The notes: generated by a model not told the origin, from the letters alone. 64,000 bases of DNA from Chrysophaeum taylorii (GCA_029834535.1 JAQMWT010000316.1:1-64000); one strand, 5' to 3'. Shown: positions 19,160-30,215, counted from the first letter of the stretch. Numbers and translations: made by a program.

Positions 19160-19885
19160 ATGGACGAGTCGGACTTAGTAACGCTCTCTAAAGGCATCGA
19201 AGACGAGCTTCGGGCGTTACACAAGGAAGCTGTGAGTATTATCAGGCGGGAACATCTGCGTGGTCGGATCATGAAGGCGGACGAAAACGACCTCGTTTTC
19301 AACCTGCTCGTGACGTGCGAGAAAATAGAGCCTTTTCCTAAGGGCTTTACCTGGATGTTTGAGAGCGACTTGGACAAACTCGTCCTTCCACCCGACGCTG
19401 TCCTCCTAGCCCTCGTCGTCAAGGACGGCTCTAACTTGGCTCGCTACCTCGCCGCTCATCGGAGTAATGACCGCTACAAGCTGCAGTCTCACTCGCGACC
19501 GGGGACCAAAATCAAAAGGTGCATCTCTGCTCAGAAAGCCTCCTTTCAAGTAGCGTACGAAGAGCGCCCGTATTTGGACGACGCGGGTGGTACGACCCCC
19601 GCTGCCGTTCAGATGTTCCACGGTATGGAACGGCGATCTATTGAGAAAAAAAGCAACACGTCCAATTTACAAGGAGCGTTGTGGAGCCGTATCGTAGAAG
19701 TTCCGCCGGAGACTCCATACCCAAACGCGCAGACCAAGGGCCGAAACAATTGCAAGCCGCGTCAAGTCAACGGGTCGTACTATCAAAAAAGCGATAAAAA
19801 AGCCGATTTCACGTATAAGAAATTTGGGGAATTAGAACTCGTGCAGATCGTCCCACGCAAAAAGCCCAAGCTTGTCGTGCCGTGA
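19160..19885 (+). CDS. unknown basic protein, 241 aa
   Basis: The first in-frame ATG is at 19160; the frame is open from 19091 but begins with GTG there. An acidic start (MDESDLVTLSKGIEDELRAL) is followed by an alpha-helical region with FNLLVTCEKIEPFPKGFTWMF and a Lys-rich C-terminus, possibly nucleic-acid binding. No domain recognised. It starts about 130 bp after the Helitron copy A end, so part of its promoter may be Helitron-derived. Confidence 0.5.
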   Translation: MDESDLVTLSKGIEDELRALHKEAVSIIRREHLRGRIMKADENDLVFNLLVTCEKIEPFPKGFTWMFESDLDKLVLPPDAVLLALVVKDGSNLARYLAAHRSNDRYKLQSHSRPGTKIKRCISAQKASFQVAYEERPYLDDAGGTTPAAVQMFHGMERRSIEKKSNTSNLQGALWSRIVEVPPETPYPNAQTKGRNNCKPRQVNGSYYQKSDKKADFTYKKFGELELVQIVPRKKPKLVVP

Positions 19886-21296
19886 TTTACTTTGAGCGCG
19901 ACTACGATCTATTCGCCAACGCGCGCATGACCAAGAGCTCGGGAATTTCTGGTGACAGGGTCAAATGGCCAATGTATTTTCCATTTTTGCTCGTTGTCCC
20001 GAGGTTCCCGAACATTTGATCATGATGCATTGGAGGATTGGATCTACACCTCCGTCGACGGGCACCACCACCACCACCACCATACGTCGCACAATCTGCA
20101 GATTGATTCCTCGGAGAGTGTATGTTATCCACACCCTCAGGTACAGTCCTCATTCAGATGTGCATCCCCTGTACAGTCCTCACGCGACCACCCACCCACC
20201 CACCACCGAGAGTCTTTGTGGTGGACAGATGGAAAAGTTCCATGTACTTTCTATTCATTTCCCCCCGATCGCCTCCTCCTCCCTCCTCGTCCGCACATAA
20301 ACGAGGATATCATCTAATAACCTTGAAGATGCGAGCGAACCAAGAGGTAGGTCCCAATGATGGCAGATTGGTTTGCTCCTTAGACGGCGTAGTCACCACA
20401 TGTCCAAGTTTTCTTCGAGATGCAAAAATAAATTTTAGCCGCAAAACTGAGCGCTTCCTCCGCCAGGAGTGTTATGCGCCGGCGGCACAACCAACCATGA
20501 GGAAAGACGACGACTCGCAGTCGAGCCTCGGACTGTGGTAGCGTCTGCTGAGCGTTTCGAGGTGTCGCTTCTCGAGGCGCGCGTTGTCTCTAACCGACAC
20601 GCAGATATGCTTGGCGTACTGTCGTTTTTTGGGGGATCTCGTCGCGCCCGCCGTTGACGACCTGAAACAAGCAATGAAACTTCCGTCCGTGTATTCGATG
20701 GATGACTCAACTTTTTTGTAAGTGAATCAGAGCTATCCATCCATCAACTGGCCGGGCGGCGCTCGAGTCTCGGATCTGGCGAACCTCGCGAGCTCTAAAG
20801 GTTCTCGCGGAATAGCGTTCGGAACCACGATTTGACACCAGAACGCGTCGAGGATCTCAACACCAGGTCTAACTAACTTTTAACAAAAAGAGACCGAAGA
20901 TTATTTTCTTGCCGACATAAATGCCACGCCGTCGCCGAGAAGAGAGTATCTTCGGGTTAATTGCTCGAAGTGGCTTTCAGCCATAGAAATTGCCCTCCTT
21001 GACAAGTCGTAAAGTCAACCATCATCGCCCGTGGATGAGTACGACTTTTGGAAGGCTGGGCCTTGAATCCACCCACCAAGGGAAGAGCTACGTATATTGT
21101 GCGCCGAGCACGTCTTTAAGAGCCGAGTTATTGATTGTTGTTTGTGGCGTTGGCCGCCGCAATCCCACGACACTGACGTGACGGGTCGTCTAATAAGTAA
21201 GTAAAAAGTGCCCCCCCTCACGCGCCGGGAGGAGGACAAGTGCTTCGAAGAAGTGGCCCGACCGTTTACTTACCCTGCGGGCAAGGTGCGACGGCC
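19886..21296. other. spacer without a supportable gene
   Basis: Only short scattered frames. A CAC repeat lies at about 20062-20080. AT content is higher than in flanking genes. Nothing else recognised. Confidence 0.4.
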
Positions 21297-23153
21297 ATGA
21301 ATATTATTATGTGGTTGGTCGTTCCACACCTCGTAGTCGTTTTGACGAATGCGCGGAGGAAGGTTTCGCGCGTCGTCGCCCCGCGCGCGTCGTTTTTGTC
21401 GGTCGCGTGGACGAAGAGTATATTGGCGGCGAACGGACTGTGGGGTGTCCCTCCGCAACCGCGGGGGGTCGTGTACCTCGCCGTTGGTGCCGGAAGTCTG
21501 GAAAAAGCGATCCGGAGCGCTCGGTCGGTGCGCGCGTGGGCGTCGGACCTGGGTATTTTGCTGGTGAGCGACAGCTCTGGCGCCGCTCGCGCGTCGAAGG
21601 ACGACGGGGTGTTCGATTTGATCGTTTCGGCGGGCGCGAAGAGCGCCAAAATCCAGTACGAGGAGGTGGGAGAGTACGAGGGGTTTCGGGATCGGGGGGG
21701 AATTGGGCTGGAGAACGAGTTTCTCTCGAAGCGCGGCCTCGGGCTGAAGCGATTACGGACGCTCAAGGTGCGGTCGCTGATGATCGGACTCCGACTGTTT
21801 CGTACGGCTTTGTTTCTCGACACCGACACGGCCGTGTGCGGGTCGCTGGAGGCGGTGTTCGGCACGCGCGAAGACGTCGCTTTCGTGACGATCCCGGGCG
21901 GACGGGCCCACGCCCAGGAGCTCGTCGCGCGGGCGTACGGCGTTCCGGAAAGTTTTCCCGAGGCGAACACGGGAGTCCTGTTGATCCGGAACTCCTCGAG
22001 GACCCAGCGGCTCCTGGCGAACTGGAACGTGGCGTATCACACCCTCGCGCAGCGCGACGACCGTCTCATGGATCAGCCGGCCTTTCGGGCCGCGTTGTTC
22101 AAGTCGGGCGCGACGTTCGGGATCCTCGATCGAAAATACAACTGTCGCGGGCGCGATCGGCGGCGAAAAGAGGCCATCCCCCTTGCCTGCGGGTCGAAGG
22201 ACGACCGGTTCGGAAGGTGCGTCGTGATCCATTCCCACGCCATTACGCCCGACCCGCCCGACCCCAACGGCCTCCCGAACTTTTTTCTCTCCAACGTTTC
22301 TGCCGACGTCTACCGGAACGCGCCCGCCGTCTTCCTGCACATCCCCAAAGCCGCGGGGAACTCGGTCAAGCAGCTGTTTGTGAAGCGAGTGCTGCGGAGG
22401 CGCGGTCGGGACCGCTCTCTCCACATCGACACGCGACGCGCCTGGGACTCGGACCTCTCGGGGGAGCAGCGATCGGAGGCCGCCGTCCTCTACGGCGCTT
22501 TCTCCTTCGGTGCCTGCGCGACGCATCCGAAGGGTCCCTGCGCCTACTACGTCATCTTTCGGGACCCCGTAGCGCGCCTCCTCTCCGAGTTCAAGTATTG
22601 CCGCGCGGTCGACTTCTCCGACCAGTGCTGCGCGGGCCGCCGGGGGGCGGCGGCCATGCGCCGCGTCCTAACCCTCGACGACTGGGCCGAGGAAAAGGGC
22701 AACTTCATGCTCGAGCACCTCCTACGCCTCACGCCCCTCGACTGGGGGGAACGCGGATCCTGGCGAAAACAAAACCCCGAGACCCGCGTCAATCCAATCG
22801 AAACGAGGCGTCGCCGAGACGGGCCCGCTCGCCACGCCGATCTCGACCTTGCCTTGGCCAACTTGGACAACTGGTTCGCTGTCGTCGGTTTGACCAAGCG
22901 CTACGACGACTCCCTCGCCTTGTTTTCCTACGTCCTCACCGGCCAAGTCATCCCGCGCTCCCTCGTCCGCTCGGTCCACACCCACAACCAGCACTCAACA
23001 AACACCTCCCTTTCTCCGCCCAACACGACGGACCGAATCCTCCGAGCCGTCGCCCTGGACCTGCAGCTCTACGGGGCGGCCGAGGAAATATTTGATCGCC
23101 AGGTCAGCACCTTCCTTTCCCACGGTCTTAACTTTATTTCAAGACGTCGATGA
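21297..23153 (+). CDS. membrane-anchored glycosyltransferase-sulfotransferase fusion
   Basis: 618 residues from the first ATG; the longer frame upstream opens with GTG. Residues 1-17 (MNIIMWLVVPHLVVVLT) are a signal anchor, pointing to the Golgi lumen. Residues about 55-330 form a nucleotide-sugar transferase domain: LFLDTDTAV with the metal-binding DTD at 175-177, and PEANTGVLLIRNS (221-233), typical of GT-A enzymes. Residues about 343-610 form a sulfotransferase domain: VFLHIPKAAGNSVKQLF (345-361) is the 5'-phosphosulfate site for PAPS and YYVIFRDPVARLLSEF (417-432) the 3'-phosphate site. One protein could add a sugar and sulfate a glycan. Acceptors unknown. Confidence 0.8.
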   Translation: MNIIMWLVVPHLVVVLTNARRKVSRVVAPRASFLSVAWTKSILAANGLWGVPPQPRGVVYLAVGAGSLEKAIRSARSVRAWASDLGILLVSDSSGAARASKDDGVFDLIVSAGAKSAKIQYEEVGEYEGFRDRGGIGLENEFLSKRGLGLKRLRTLKVRSLMIGLRLFRTALFLDTDTAVCGSLEAVFGTREDVAFVTIPGGRAHAQELVARAYGVPESFPEANTGVLLIRNSSRTQRLLANWNVAYHTLAQRDDRLMDQPAFRAALFKSGATFGILDRKYNCRGRDRRRKEAIPLACGSKDDRFGRCVVIHSHAITPDPPDPNGLPNFFLSNVSADVYRNAPAVFLHIPKAAGNSVKQLFVKRVLRRRGRDRSLHIDTRRAWDSDLSGEQRSEAAVLYGAFSFGACATHPKGPCAYYVIFRDPVARLLSEFKYCRAVDFSDQCCAGRRGAAAMRRVLTLDDWAEEKGNFMLEHLLRLTPLDWGERGSWRKQNPETRVNPIETRRRRDGPARHADLDLALANLDNWFAVVGLTKRYDDSLALFSYVLTGQVIPRSLVRSVHTHNQHSTNTSLSPPNTTDRILRAVALDLQLYGAAEEIFDRQVSTFLSHGLNFISRRR

Positions 23154-23286
23154 TGACTGACTCTTCAGCGAAGCTCTCGTCCTTTCGGCTCACATTCATC
23201 ATCATTCAGCGACGGGAGAGACCGACCCAACCCGACCTGACCTGACCTGACCTGAGGGGTCAATTAGTAATCGGGTTTCGTCGTCT

Positions 23287-24329
23287 ATCCTAACTACTAA
23301 TCGACAGATGTTTGTCTGTCTGTTTGTCTGTCTGTCTGTTTGTCCCTCGATTTAGGGTAAGGATCAGTTAGGCGCGAGAGTAAGGATCAGGTAGGCGCGA
23401 GAGCCAGACAGTGATCCTCCAAGCCGTCTACGGCGACCTCGCAGACTATTTCCACGACCCGCGGCGGCTCTTTCAGCGCGCCATTCTCACGCCCCGTCGA
23501 AACGATGTTGTCGATGCTGACAACGCGCACATGACCGTGGCCTTTTTTTCCCGGAGACGAGGCGTCGGAGTTCTTTTCGGCTGACTAGGCTGGGTCGGAA
23601 GACGACGCCTCGCTCTTTACAGTAGAGTTTTCAACTCCCTGACAACCAACGGCATGCTGACTTTGATTGCGAGCTTAAAGTCTTCGCAACCTCGACCCGT
23701 CGCACGGCCACTGCAACGGTACCAGATGTATGATCGATCGTGTCGTTGTCACCGAGGCTCCTCCAACCTGTATCCCGTAAGGCCCGCCGACACCAAACGA
23801 TCACCAAGAGCCAGGGCCAGACGCCCCGCGAGGTCGGCGTCCTCTTGGCGAAGCCCGTCTTCTGCCACGTCCAGCTCTACGTGGCTCTCTGTCGATCGGC
23901 AACCCCGAGGATATCCTCTTCTGAGTCGACGACTCCACCCTACCCCACACGTGCTGCGCAATACCGATAATCCCCCTCCCGGCGTCTACACGCGCACTGT
24001 AGGTGAACTTACTGGGACCAGGTGAACTTACTGGAGTTTGAGATTGGGACTAGGTGAACTTAGTGACCAGGTGAGCTTAATGGGACCAAGTGAACTTACT
24101 GGGGTTTTTAGAGTGAACGCAAAGGCTAGCGGCGTGTGCGGATAAAAGCAGCTTAGATTGGCCGAGGTGAGAGCGACGAGCTCGAAGGAGAGTGGGGTGA
24201 GTGGGTGTGAGCACGAGTGGGCTTACGCCGAATTTACTGGGGTTAGAGATTGGGACTAGGTGAACTTAATGTGGTGAAAATGCTGGGGTTAGAGATTGGG
24301 GCTAGGTGAACTTACTGGCCTGCACGTGT
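23287..24329 (+). mobile_element. Helitron-like element, copy B
   Basis: It begins TCCTAACTACTAATCGACAG and ends GGCCTGCACGTGT. The TGTC/TGTT tract is uninterrupted (23310-23342) and gives the pre-insertion state of the LINE target. The Pif1 remnant and the GGTGAACTTACTGG cluster are present. It lies 134 bp after the glycosyltransferase-sulfotransferase stop codon. Confidence 0.8.
23400..23970 (+). pseudogene. Pif1-type Helitron helicase C-terminus, copy B
   Basis: The frame 23740-23970 reads QTITKSQGQTPREVGVLLAK and then VFCHVQLYVALCRSATP. These match the Helitron motifs TINKSQGQT and VFSHGQLYVALSR. Upstream motifs lie in other frames. It lacks everything N-terminal to about motif IV. Confidence 0.85.
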
Positions 24330-24578
24330 AAAATTATAAAACGATGGGAGGGAGGAGGTTGTTTAGGGCTGGGGGGGGGATTGTTGTTGTTCTCGTCGTT
24401 GTTTTATGAATATAAAACTAGTAGAGTTTAGTAGATTCAAGGTGGGGCAATTGTCACAGCGTAAGAAAGGTCAAGGTGCGAGAGGTGGTGATGTTCGCCT
24501 TCTTAGCGAGGAGAGCGCCTTAAGGGCGTGCGGCGTAGGTGTTTGTTTGACTTAGAGGGGTTCGGGTTCGTTAAGTAC
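24330..24578. other. short spacer, 3' side of the Pro-Thr repeat gene
   Basis: AT-rich region with TAAAATTATAAAACG and GTT repeats. It is probably the 3' UTR of the downstream minus-strand gene. Confidence 0.3.
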
Positions 24579-25258
24579 TCAAGGCGTCGTCGGCACTGGT
24601 GTTGGTAGGATCGACGGCATCATTGTTGGCATGGTCGACGGCATTAATGTCGGCATGATCGTCGGCATGATCGTCGGCATGATCGTCGGCATGGTCGTCG
24701 GCGTGGACGTCGACATGATCGTCGGCATGGACGTAGGCATGGACGTAGGCATGGACGTTGGCATCGAAGTAGGCATCGACGTTGGCATCGATGTGGGCAT
24801 TGACGTAGGCATGCTCGTCGGCATTGATGTAGGCATCGATGTCGGAGTCGACGTCGGCATCGACGTCGGCGTAACTGTCGGGGTCGACGTCGGCACTGAT
24901 GTGGGGCTAGCCGTCGGCACCGAAGTGGGGGTCAACGTAGGCACGGGTGAGGGCGGGTAGAGCGTCGTAGGAGCTATCGTAGGCGCGGGGATTGGAGTCA
25001 TCGTGGGACAGTACGTCGGCATCTCGGTCGGTCCCTTGGTGGGCATCGGGTACGGAACCATCGTTGGCGAGTACCTGCGAAGACAATGTCAGGAGGGCCA
25101 GGATCATCATCGTCGCAGACTCACGAGGGCGCCGGGGTAGGTCCCATCGTGGGCGCGGGGTAGGGCGCCATCGTCGGACCGTAGGTAGGCATCGCGGTCT
25201 GCGCCGCCCCTCGCGCGAGGAGGAGGAGGAGACAGAGTAGCCGTCGTTGAGTCTCCAT
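24579..25258 (-). CDS. secreted Pro-Thr repeat protein, two exons
   Basis: Two exons: 25258-25125 and 25074-24579, joined across a 50-bp intron (25124-25075) that starts GTGAGT and ends TTCGCAG. The product is 209 residues. It begins METQRRLLCLLLLLARGAAQ, a clear signal peptide. The rest is almost entirely PT-containing units: MPTYGPT-type at the start, then a long run of PTSMPT six-residue units (about residues 105-175), then PTIMPT. Such repeats occur in secreted wall-associated or surface proteins of algae, probably O-glycosylated and extended. The splice preserves the repeat register (PTPAPS-YSPTMVPYPMPT), which supports the intron. No catalytic domain. Confidence 0.75.
25075..25124 (-). 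other. 50-bp intron of the Pro-Thr repeat gene
   Basis: GTGAGT donor at 25124 and TTCGCAG acceptor ending at 25075, phase 2. Splicing joins a signal-peptide exon to the repeat exon in frame. Confidence 0.75.
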
Positions 25259-25451
25259 CACACCTCTGTTGTGTTGTTGTTGTGCCTTCCTTCCTTTTGT
25301 GTGCGTGCTGGAAAATTTTAGAGGCCGTGTCTAAAAAAGGGACGATGGAATAAAGTTTTGCCGCAATTTGGGTTCTTGCCGCAATTGGTGAGTGTCTTTT
25401 GCCGCAACATGTCACGTCAGCGGAACTCCATGTTTACAGGGTAAGATTTAT

Positions 25452-26981
25452 TTATAATGGTAAAACAAAGCTGGCCGTTGAGCAGCGGGAGGTTATTTTG
25501 GCGGGCCGGGGCCTGAGCCTTGCGACTGCGAGCATGGTGGTGGAGGGTCGCCTTCTCGGCTTGGAAGAAGAAAAGTCGGAGGCGGGTCGGATGAGGGGCC
25601 TTATGTCGGTGCGGCAGGTCGGGCAGAGCGAGCAGCGGCGGAACCAGGGGCGGAGGCAGGCGACGTGAAAGGCATGGGTGGTGGCGCAGGGGAGGCGGAG
25701 GACGAGTCCTCCCTGGTCCCGGAGGGAGTGGAAGCAGATGGGGCAGCAGCAATCGGCACTGTCGTCGTCGTCGTCGTCGTCGTCGTCGTCCTGGTCCACG
25801 ACCAATATCGCGGTGCGGAGCAAGCGCGCGTAGGCTTCCGCGGAGAGGGGTCCGGCGAGGATTTTGGTGCCGTCGGGCGTTTCGAGAGCGGCGGCGCCGG
25901 CGCGCACGAGTTCGCCGGGCGTGGGGAGCCAGTGGCGACGGCGGTTATTCAGGAGGGAGGCGGCGGCGGCACGAGCGTTGTTGTTGTCGTCGGCGGCGAT
26001 TCTCGCGCGGAGCCACGCGTCAGCGTAGTCTATGCTTCGGGCGTTGTCGTCGCCGAAGCAGGAGGGGTGGAAGCGAAGGGTGGAATTTCGTCTTTTCCAG
26101 AGGCGCATTGGCTCGCCGACGCGCGTGAAGGGGCCCCCGCAGCCCTGGCACAGTTTCCCAACGTCGTATCCCGCGACGGCGCGGAAAAGGTCGGTCGGTG
26201 GGTCGGGGATAGGCGGGAGGGGCGCCGGTGGCGCGGGTGGCTTGGCGTGGCGCGCAACCCGCGCCGCGGCGAGGGCGGCGTGGACGGCGCGGGCGGCCGC
26301 CGCGCGGGCGCCGCTCGCGGCCGCGATCGCTTCGAGCTGGAGATCGCGGACGCCGAAAAACTCAACTACGCAACGCGCCTTGGCAACCATGATGCCGACG
26401 CGGCCGTCGGGAACGTCGATGGCGAGGGTGGCGAGGACCGCGCCGGGGGTGGCGACCCGCACGATATTTCCCCTCGCGACGACGACGAGCTCGACGATCC
26501 CGGACGCGAGCGATGGCTCGGGAACTGTCGCAAGGCGCGTCGTGGACCCCCGAACCCATCGCTCGACCGTCAGGACGGCGTCGTTCGCGTCGACGCCGAC
26601 GGCATAAAGCTCGGGCCCCGCGGCGCCGAAGACGACGTGGAATCTCCGGTCCGCATTTCTGGGATCCGAATGTTGCACCGCAAGCGCTCGGAGCCGCAGG
26701 TCAAAGTCGCAAGACGCTACCGGTCGCAGCGCGAGCAGGGTCTCGGCGGCCTCGACTTCGACACCGCCGTTTTCCAGCGGCCGCATCCATCCCTTCCCGA
26801 CGCTTTCCCATGAGCAGAACGGCATCTTAAACCTCTTCATCGTCTTCCGCACCGCCACCGGCACCGGGGGGGGTCTTGGGGCCTGCTTGCGGGACGTCAT
26901 GCCGACGTCGCAGGCCGCGGAGAAAGTCGCCGGCGAGGACCCGATTGTAGTCGTCGGCCGCCCAGCGGCCGTCATAAGCAT
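25452..26981 (-). CDS. RING-finger protein with PARP-like zinc site and beta-sandwich domain
   Basis: 509 residues. Residues about 55-215 look like a laminin-G/concanavalin-type sandwich: W65, CDFDLRLRAL (91-100), GVDANDAVLTVERW (129-142), and GRVGIMVAKARCVVEFFGV (193-211). Residues 278-308 (CQGCGGPF ending HPSCF) form a C-C-H-C zinc site like PARP-type fingers. Residues 412-457 are a RING finger: CPIC, then LPC, THAFHVACL, then CPTCR. The RING suggests ubiquitin ligase activity; the first domain may bind the substrate. A poly-Asp run (397-407) before the RING comes from a triplet repeat. The N-terminal 50 residues are doubtful; a later Met (48 or 53) may be the true start. Confidence 0.72.
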   Translation of the reverse strand: MLMTAAGRPTTTIGSSPATFSAACDVGMTSRKQAPRPPPVPVAVRKTMKRFKMPFCSWESVGKGWMRPLENGGVEVEAAETLLALRPVASCDFDLRLRALAVQHSDPRNADRRFHVVFGAAGPELYAVGVDANDAVLTVERWVRGSTTRLATVPEPSLASGIVELVVVARGNIVRVATPGAVLATLAIDVPDGRVGIMVAKARCVVEFFGVRDLQLEAIAAASGARAAAARAVHAALAAARVARHAKPPAPPAPLPPIPDPPTDLFRAVAGYDVGKLCQGCGGPFTRVGEPMRLWKRRNSTLRFHPSCFGDDNARSIDYADAWLRARIAADDNNNARAAAASLLNNRRRHWLPTPGELVRAGAAALETPDGTKILAGPLSAEAYARLLRTAILVVDQDDDDDDDDDDSADCCCPICFHSLRDQGGLVLRLPCATTHAFHVACLRPWFRRCSLCPTCRTDIRPLIRPASDFSSSKPRRRPSTTMLAVARLRPRPAKITSRCSTASFVLPL

Positions 26982-27036
26982 GTGTTGTATCTTTCGCGTA
27001 TCTACAGCAGAATAATTCGAAACCGATAACGTCTAG

Positions 27037-28115
<1,079 letters not shown>

Positions 28116-28183
28116 TCGTAGTACATCGTTCTTTTTTCCTTCCTTCAAAACAAAAAAAACGAAGACTCTCTTCTATATTATTA

Positions 28184-29362
28184 TTAATCTGGCTCGTCGT
28201 ACGACGCCGGGGTGGCGTCGCTGTTGTTGTTGAGGAAGCCGCTTTTTTTTAAAAAAGCCGTGGATTTCTTCCTTGCGGGAGGCTCCACGACGGCGTCGGC
28301 GAGGCTGGCGATATCGCCGCCGTCGTCGTCTCGTCGGAGGAGCATGTCGGCGATCTCGGAGCAGACGCGCGAGATTCGAGAAAGGACTCCGTCGTCGTCG
28401 TCGTCGTCCGCGTTGGTATTATCGGCCGTCACCAGCACGCCGCGCGCGTCTTGGGGTTTGTCCTTCGACGACGACGCAAAGGCGATATCCGCGTCGCGAA
28501 CGACAAAATACGCGTTGAGAGCGCGGAGACGCCGGCGACAGCGTCGCGTCGCGCAAAAGCAGTGGAGGCTCTCGAGCAGCAAGAGCGCGAGGTCGGGGTC
28601 TTGATCGTCGCGGCCCCCATCGAGGCCCTCGAAGGCTGCGGCGAGCGGGGCGCGGTCCTCGGGCGAGAGCTTGGCGAGATCCGCGTCGTCTGCGAGCGCG
28701 CGCGCGACGTACGCCGGCGCCCCAAGCTCGGTATCGAGGAAATAGTGGGCGTCGCGATCGATCGCGCAATGCTTGAGGGCGGCCGCCACCCCCCGGCGGC
28801 GCTCGCGCCGCGGTACCAGGAGCTGCGGCAGGAGGGCTTCGAGGACGCGGCTCGACCGGCGCAAGAGCAAGCGTCGCGTGGTCTCGGAGTGAGCCGTTAG
28901 ATTACGCAGCGTCTCGCCAAAGAGCGCCCAGGTGTCGTGGTGGTCCGGGGGACGCTGGGCGAAGGCCCGCAACAGCGGGACGACGACGCCCTCGCACGCC
29001 GCGCAGCCAGATAGTGTCGTCGTCGCGTTCTGCAGCAGCTTGAGCGCCGCCTCCCGCGCCTCCTCGTCCGCCGTCGCCGCGGACGTCAACGAGAGGTCCA
29101 GCCGACCCACGACCGCCGCGAGGCGCCGCTCACCCTGCGCGCTCGCCCAGGCCGTCACGTTCACGAGGGTAACCAGCGCATCCCGCCGACTCGTGGGGAC
29201 ATTGCTGAGCTTGCCCAAGAGCTCGATGCCGTCGGGGGTGTCAACGAGGGTCGCGATGTGCTGCGGCTCGCCGGAGGCCGCGGCCAGGGCCCTGCCGGCC
29301 TCGCCGCAGAACGCAGGATTACTGAGGTTCTCGCGGACGAGGCCGAGAAGCTCGTCCATCAT
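28184..29362 (-). CDS. HGH1: HGH1-like protein (eEF2 folding co-factor family)
   Basis: 392 residues from the MM at 29362; the frame extends upstream into a pentanucleotide repeat (GTER units) that is unlikely to be translated. ARM/HEAT-like helical repeats cover residues 1-300. The C-terminal signature is present: LLPQLLVPRRERRRGVAAALKHCAIDRDAHYFLD (a 34-residue block near residue 190), then DPDLALLLLESLHCFCATRRCRRRLRALNAYFVVRD (near 275), like the family's E.L..LC....GR..LR....Y.I.R. HGH1 works with TRiC/CCT in folding translation elongation factor 2. The tail is acidic and Asn-rich. It is divergent to the membrane protein at 29436, with 73 bp between starts. Confidence 0.82.
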   Translation of the reverse strand: MMDELLGLVRENLSNPAFCGEAGRALAAASGEPQHIATLVDTPDGIELLGKLSNVPTSRRDALVTLVNVTAWASAQGERRLAAVVGRLDLSLTSAATADEEAREAALKLLQNATTTLSGCAACEGVVVPLLRAFAQRPPDHHDTWALFGETLRNLTAHSETTRRLLLRRSSRVLEALLPQLLVPRRERRRGVAAALKHCAIDRDAHYFLDTELGAPAYVARALADDADLAKLSPEDRAPLAAAFEGLDGGRDDQDPDLALLLLESLHCFCATRRCRRRLRALNAYFVVRDADIAFASSSKDKPQDARGVLVTADNTNADDDDDDGVLSRISRVCSEIADMLLRRDDDGGDIASLADAVVEPPARKKSTAFLKKSGFLNNNSDATPASYDEPD

Positions 29363-29370
29363 CTCAAGAG

Positions 29371-29406
29371 TTCCGTTCCGTTCCGTTCCGTTCCGTTCCG
29401 TTCCGT
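29371..29406 (+). repeat. (TTCCG)n microsatellite in a 73-bp bidirectional promoter
   Basis: Seven TTCCG units between the starts of HGH1 (minus) and the 29436 gene (plus). Confidence 0.95.
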
Positions 29407-29435
29407 TGGGAGTCCCGAAACTGCAGTTTCTTGTG

Positions 29436-30215
29436 ATGGTCTCTACGAGTTTGCTCATCGGAGTCGTCGCGGCGGGGAGCGTCGTCGTGGGTCTGACGGC
29501 GCACCGCGTCGCGACGTGGTACCTCTCCGAAGAAGAGGAGGGGGGTGATGTCGAGAAGCCAATGACCTATGGGGAAGCTATGGCGCTCGCAACCAAGGTA
29601 GCCCCGGCAGACGTATCTTCCTCCGGCGAAACCCGCCGCCGTCGCAAGCGCAAGCAAAAACCCGAACTCGTCACGCTCAGCATGCTGCGATACGGCGAGT
29701 ACTCGACCGACGACACCAAGCTAACTATCCAGGCGTGGCGGCCCGACAGCACGCATCGTCTCGCGGGCCACGTAGTCGTCGACATCATTCCTAAACCCAC
29801 CCAAGCGATGGCCCCCACCTCGGTGCGCCGTCTGGCCGTCGACCTCGAGACCGTCGAGGCAGCGAGACTCGTTCTTCTCGAGGACGCCGAGGCCGTCGTC
29901 CTCGCCGTCAGCGACTACGAGGTCAAGGGCCAGGGCGTCATCTTCAAGGACCTCGACTACGCCCCGGGGGTCGGTGTCGACGACACGACGCTCTACGTCG
30001 TCCTCGTGATGCGTCACCAGACGCCCGATATCGACGACCCTGCCTCGACCGAACATCGCATCAGCGAGTTCCGCCGCCTCGCGAGAGGCCTCGCCGCGCC
30101 CGCGCCCGACCAGCAGGACCAACCAGTCCTCCCGTCGGACCCGACCACGCTCGTCCGCCTCCCCAACACCTCCGTCGCCGACTTTTTCAACTCCTCCTTC
30201 CGGTCCCTCTTTTAA
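29436..30215 (+). CDS. unknown single-pass membrane protein, 259 aa
   Basis: It starts at the ATG that gives MVSTSLLIGVVAAGSVVVGL, a signal-anchor-like segment. An acidic stretch and a basic RRRRKRKQK (about residues 69-77) follow. Then comes a folded domain of about 150 residues with LTIQAWRPDSTHRLAGHVVVDI and an acidic LEDAEAVVLAVSDYEVKG region. I do not recognise the domain. It shares a very short promoter region with HGH1 and converges with the next gene, leaving 61 bp. Confidence 0.6.
   Translation: MVSTSLLIGVVAAGSVVVGLTAHRVATWYLSEEEEGGDVEKPMTYGEAMALATKVAPADVSSSGETRRRRKRKQKPELVTLSMLRYGEYSTDDTKLTIQAWRPDSTHRLAGHVVVDIIPKPTQAMAPTSVRRLAVDLETVEAARLVLLEDAEAVVLAVSDYEVKGQGVIFKDLDYAPGVGVDDTTLYVVLVMRHQTPDIDDPASTEHRISEFRRLARGLAAPAPDQQDQPVLPSDPTTLVRLPNTSVADFFNSSFRSLF

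Noticed and set aside
24631-24960. Plus-strand repeat protein with GMIVGM/DVGI units
   Set aside because: Antisense reading of the PT-repeat gene, which has a signal peptide and an intron in register.
28932-29435. Upstream extension of the membrane protein at 29436
   Set aside because: It is antisense to HGH1; the ATG at 29436 gives a membrane anchor and lies beyond the pentanucleotide repeat.
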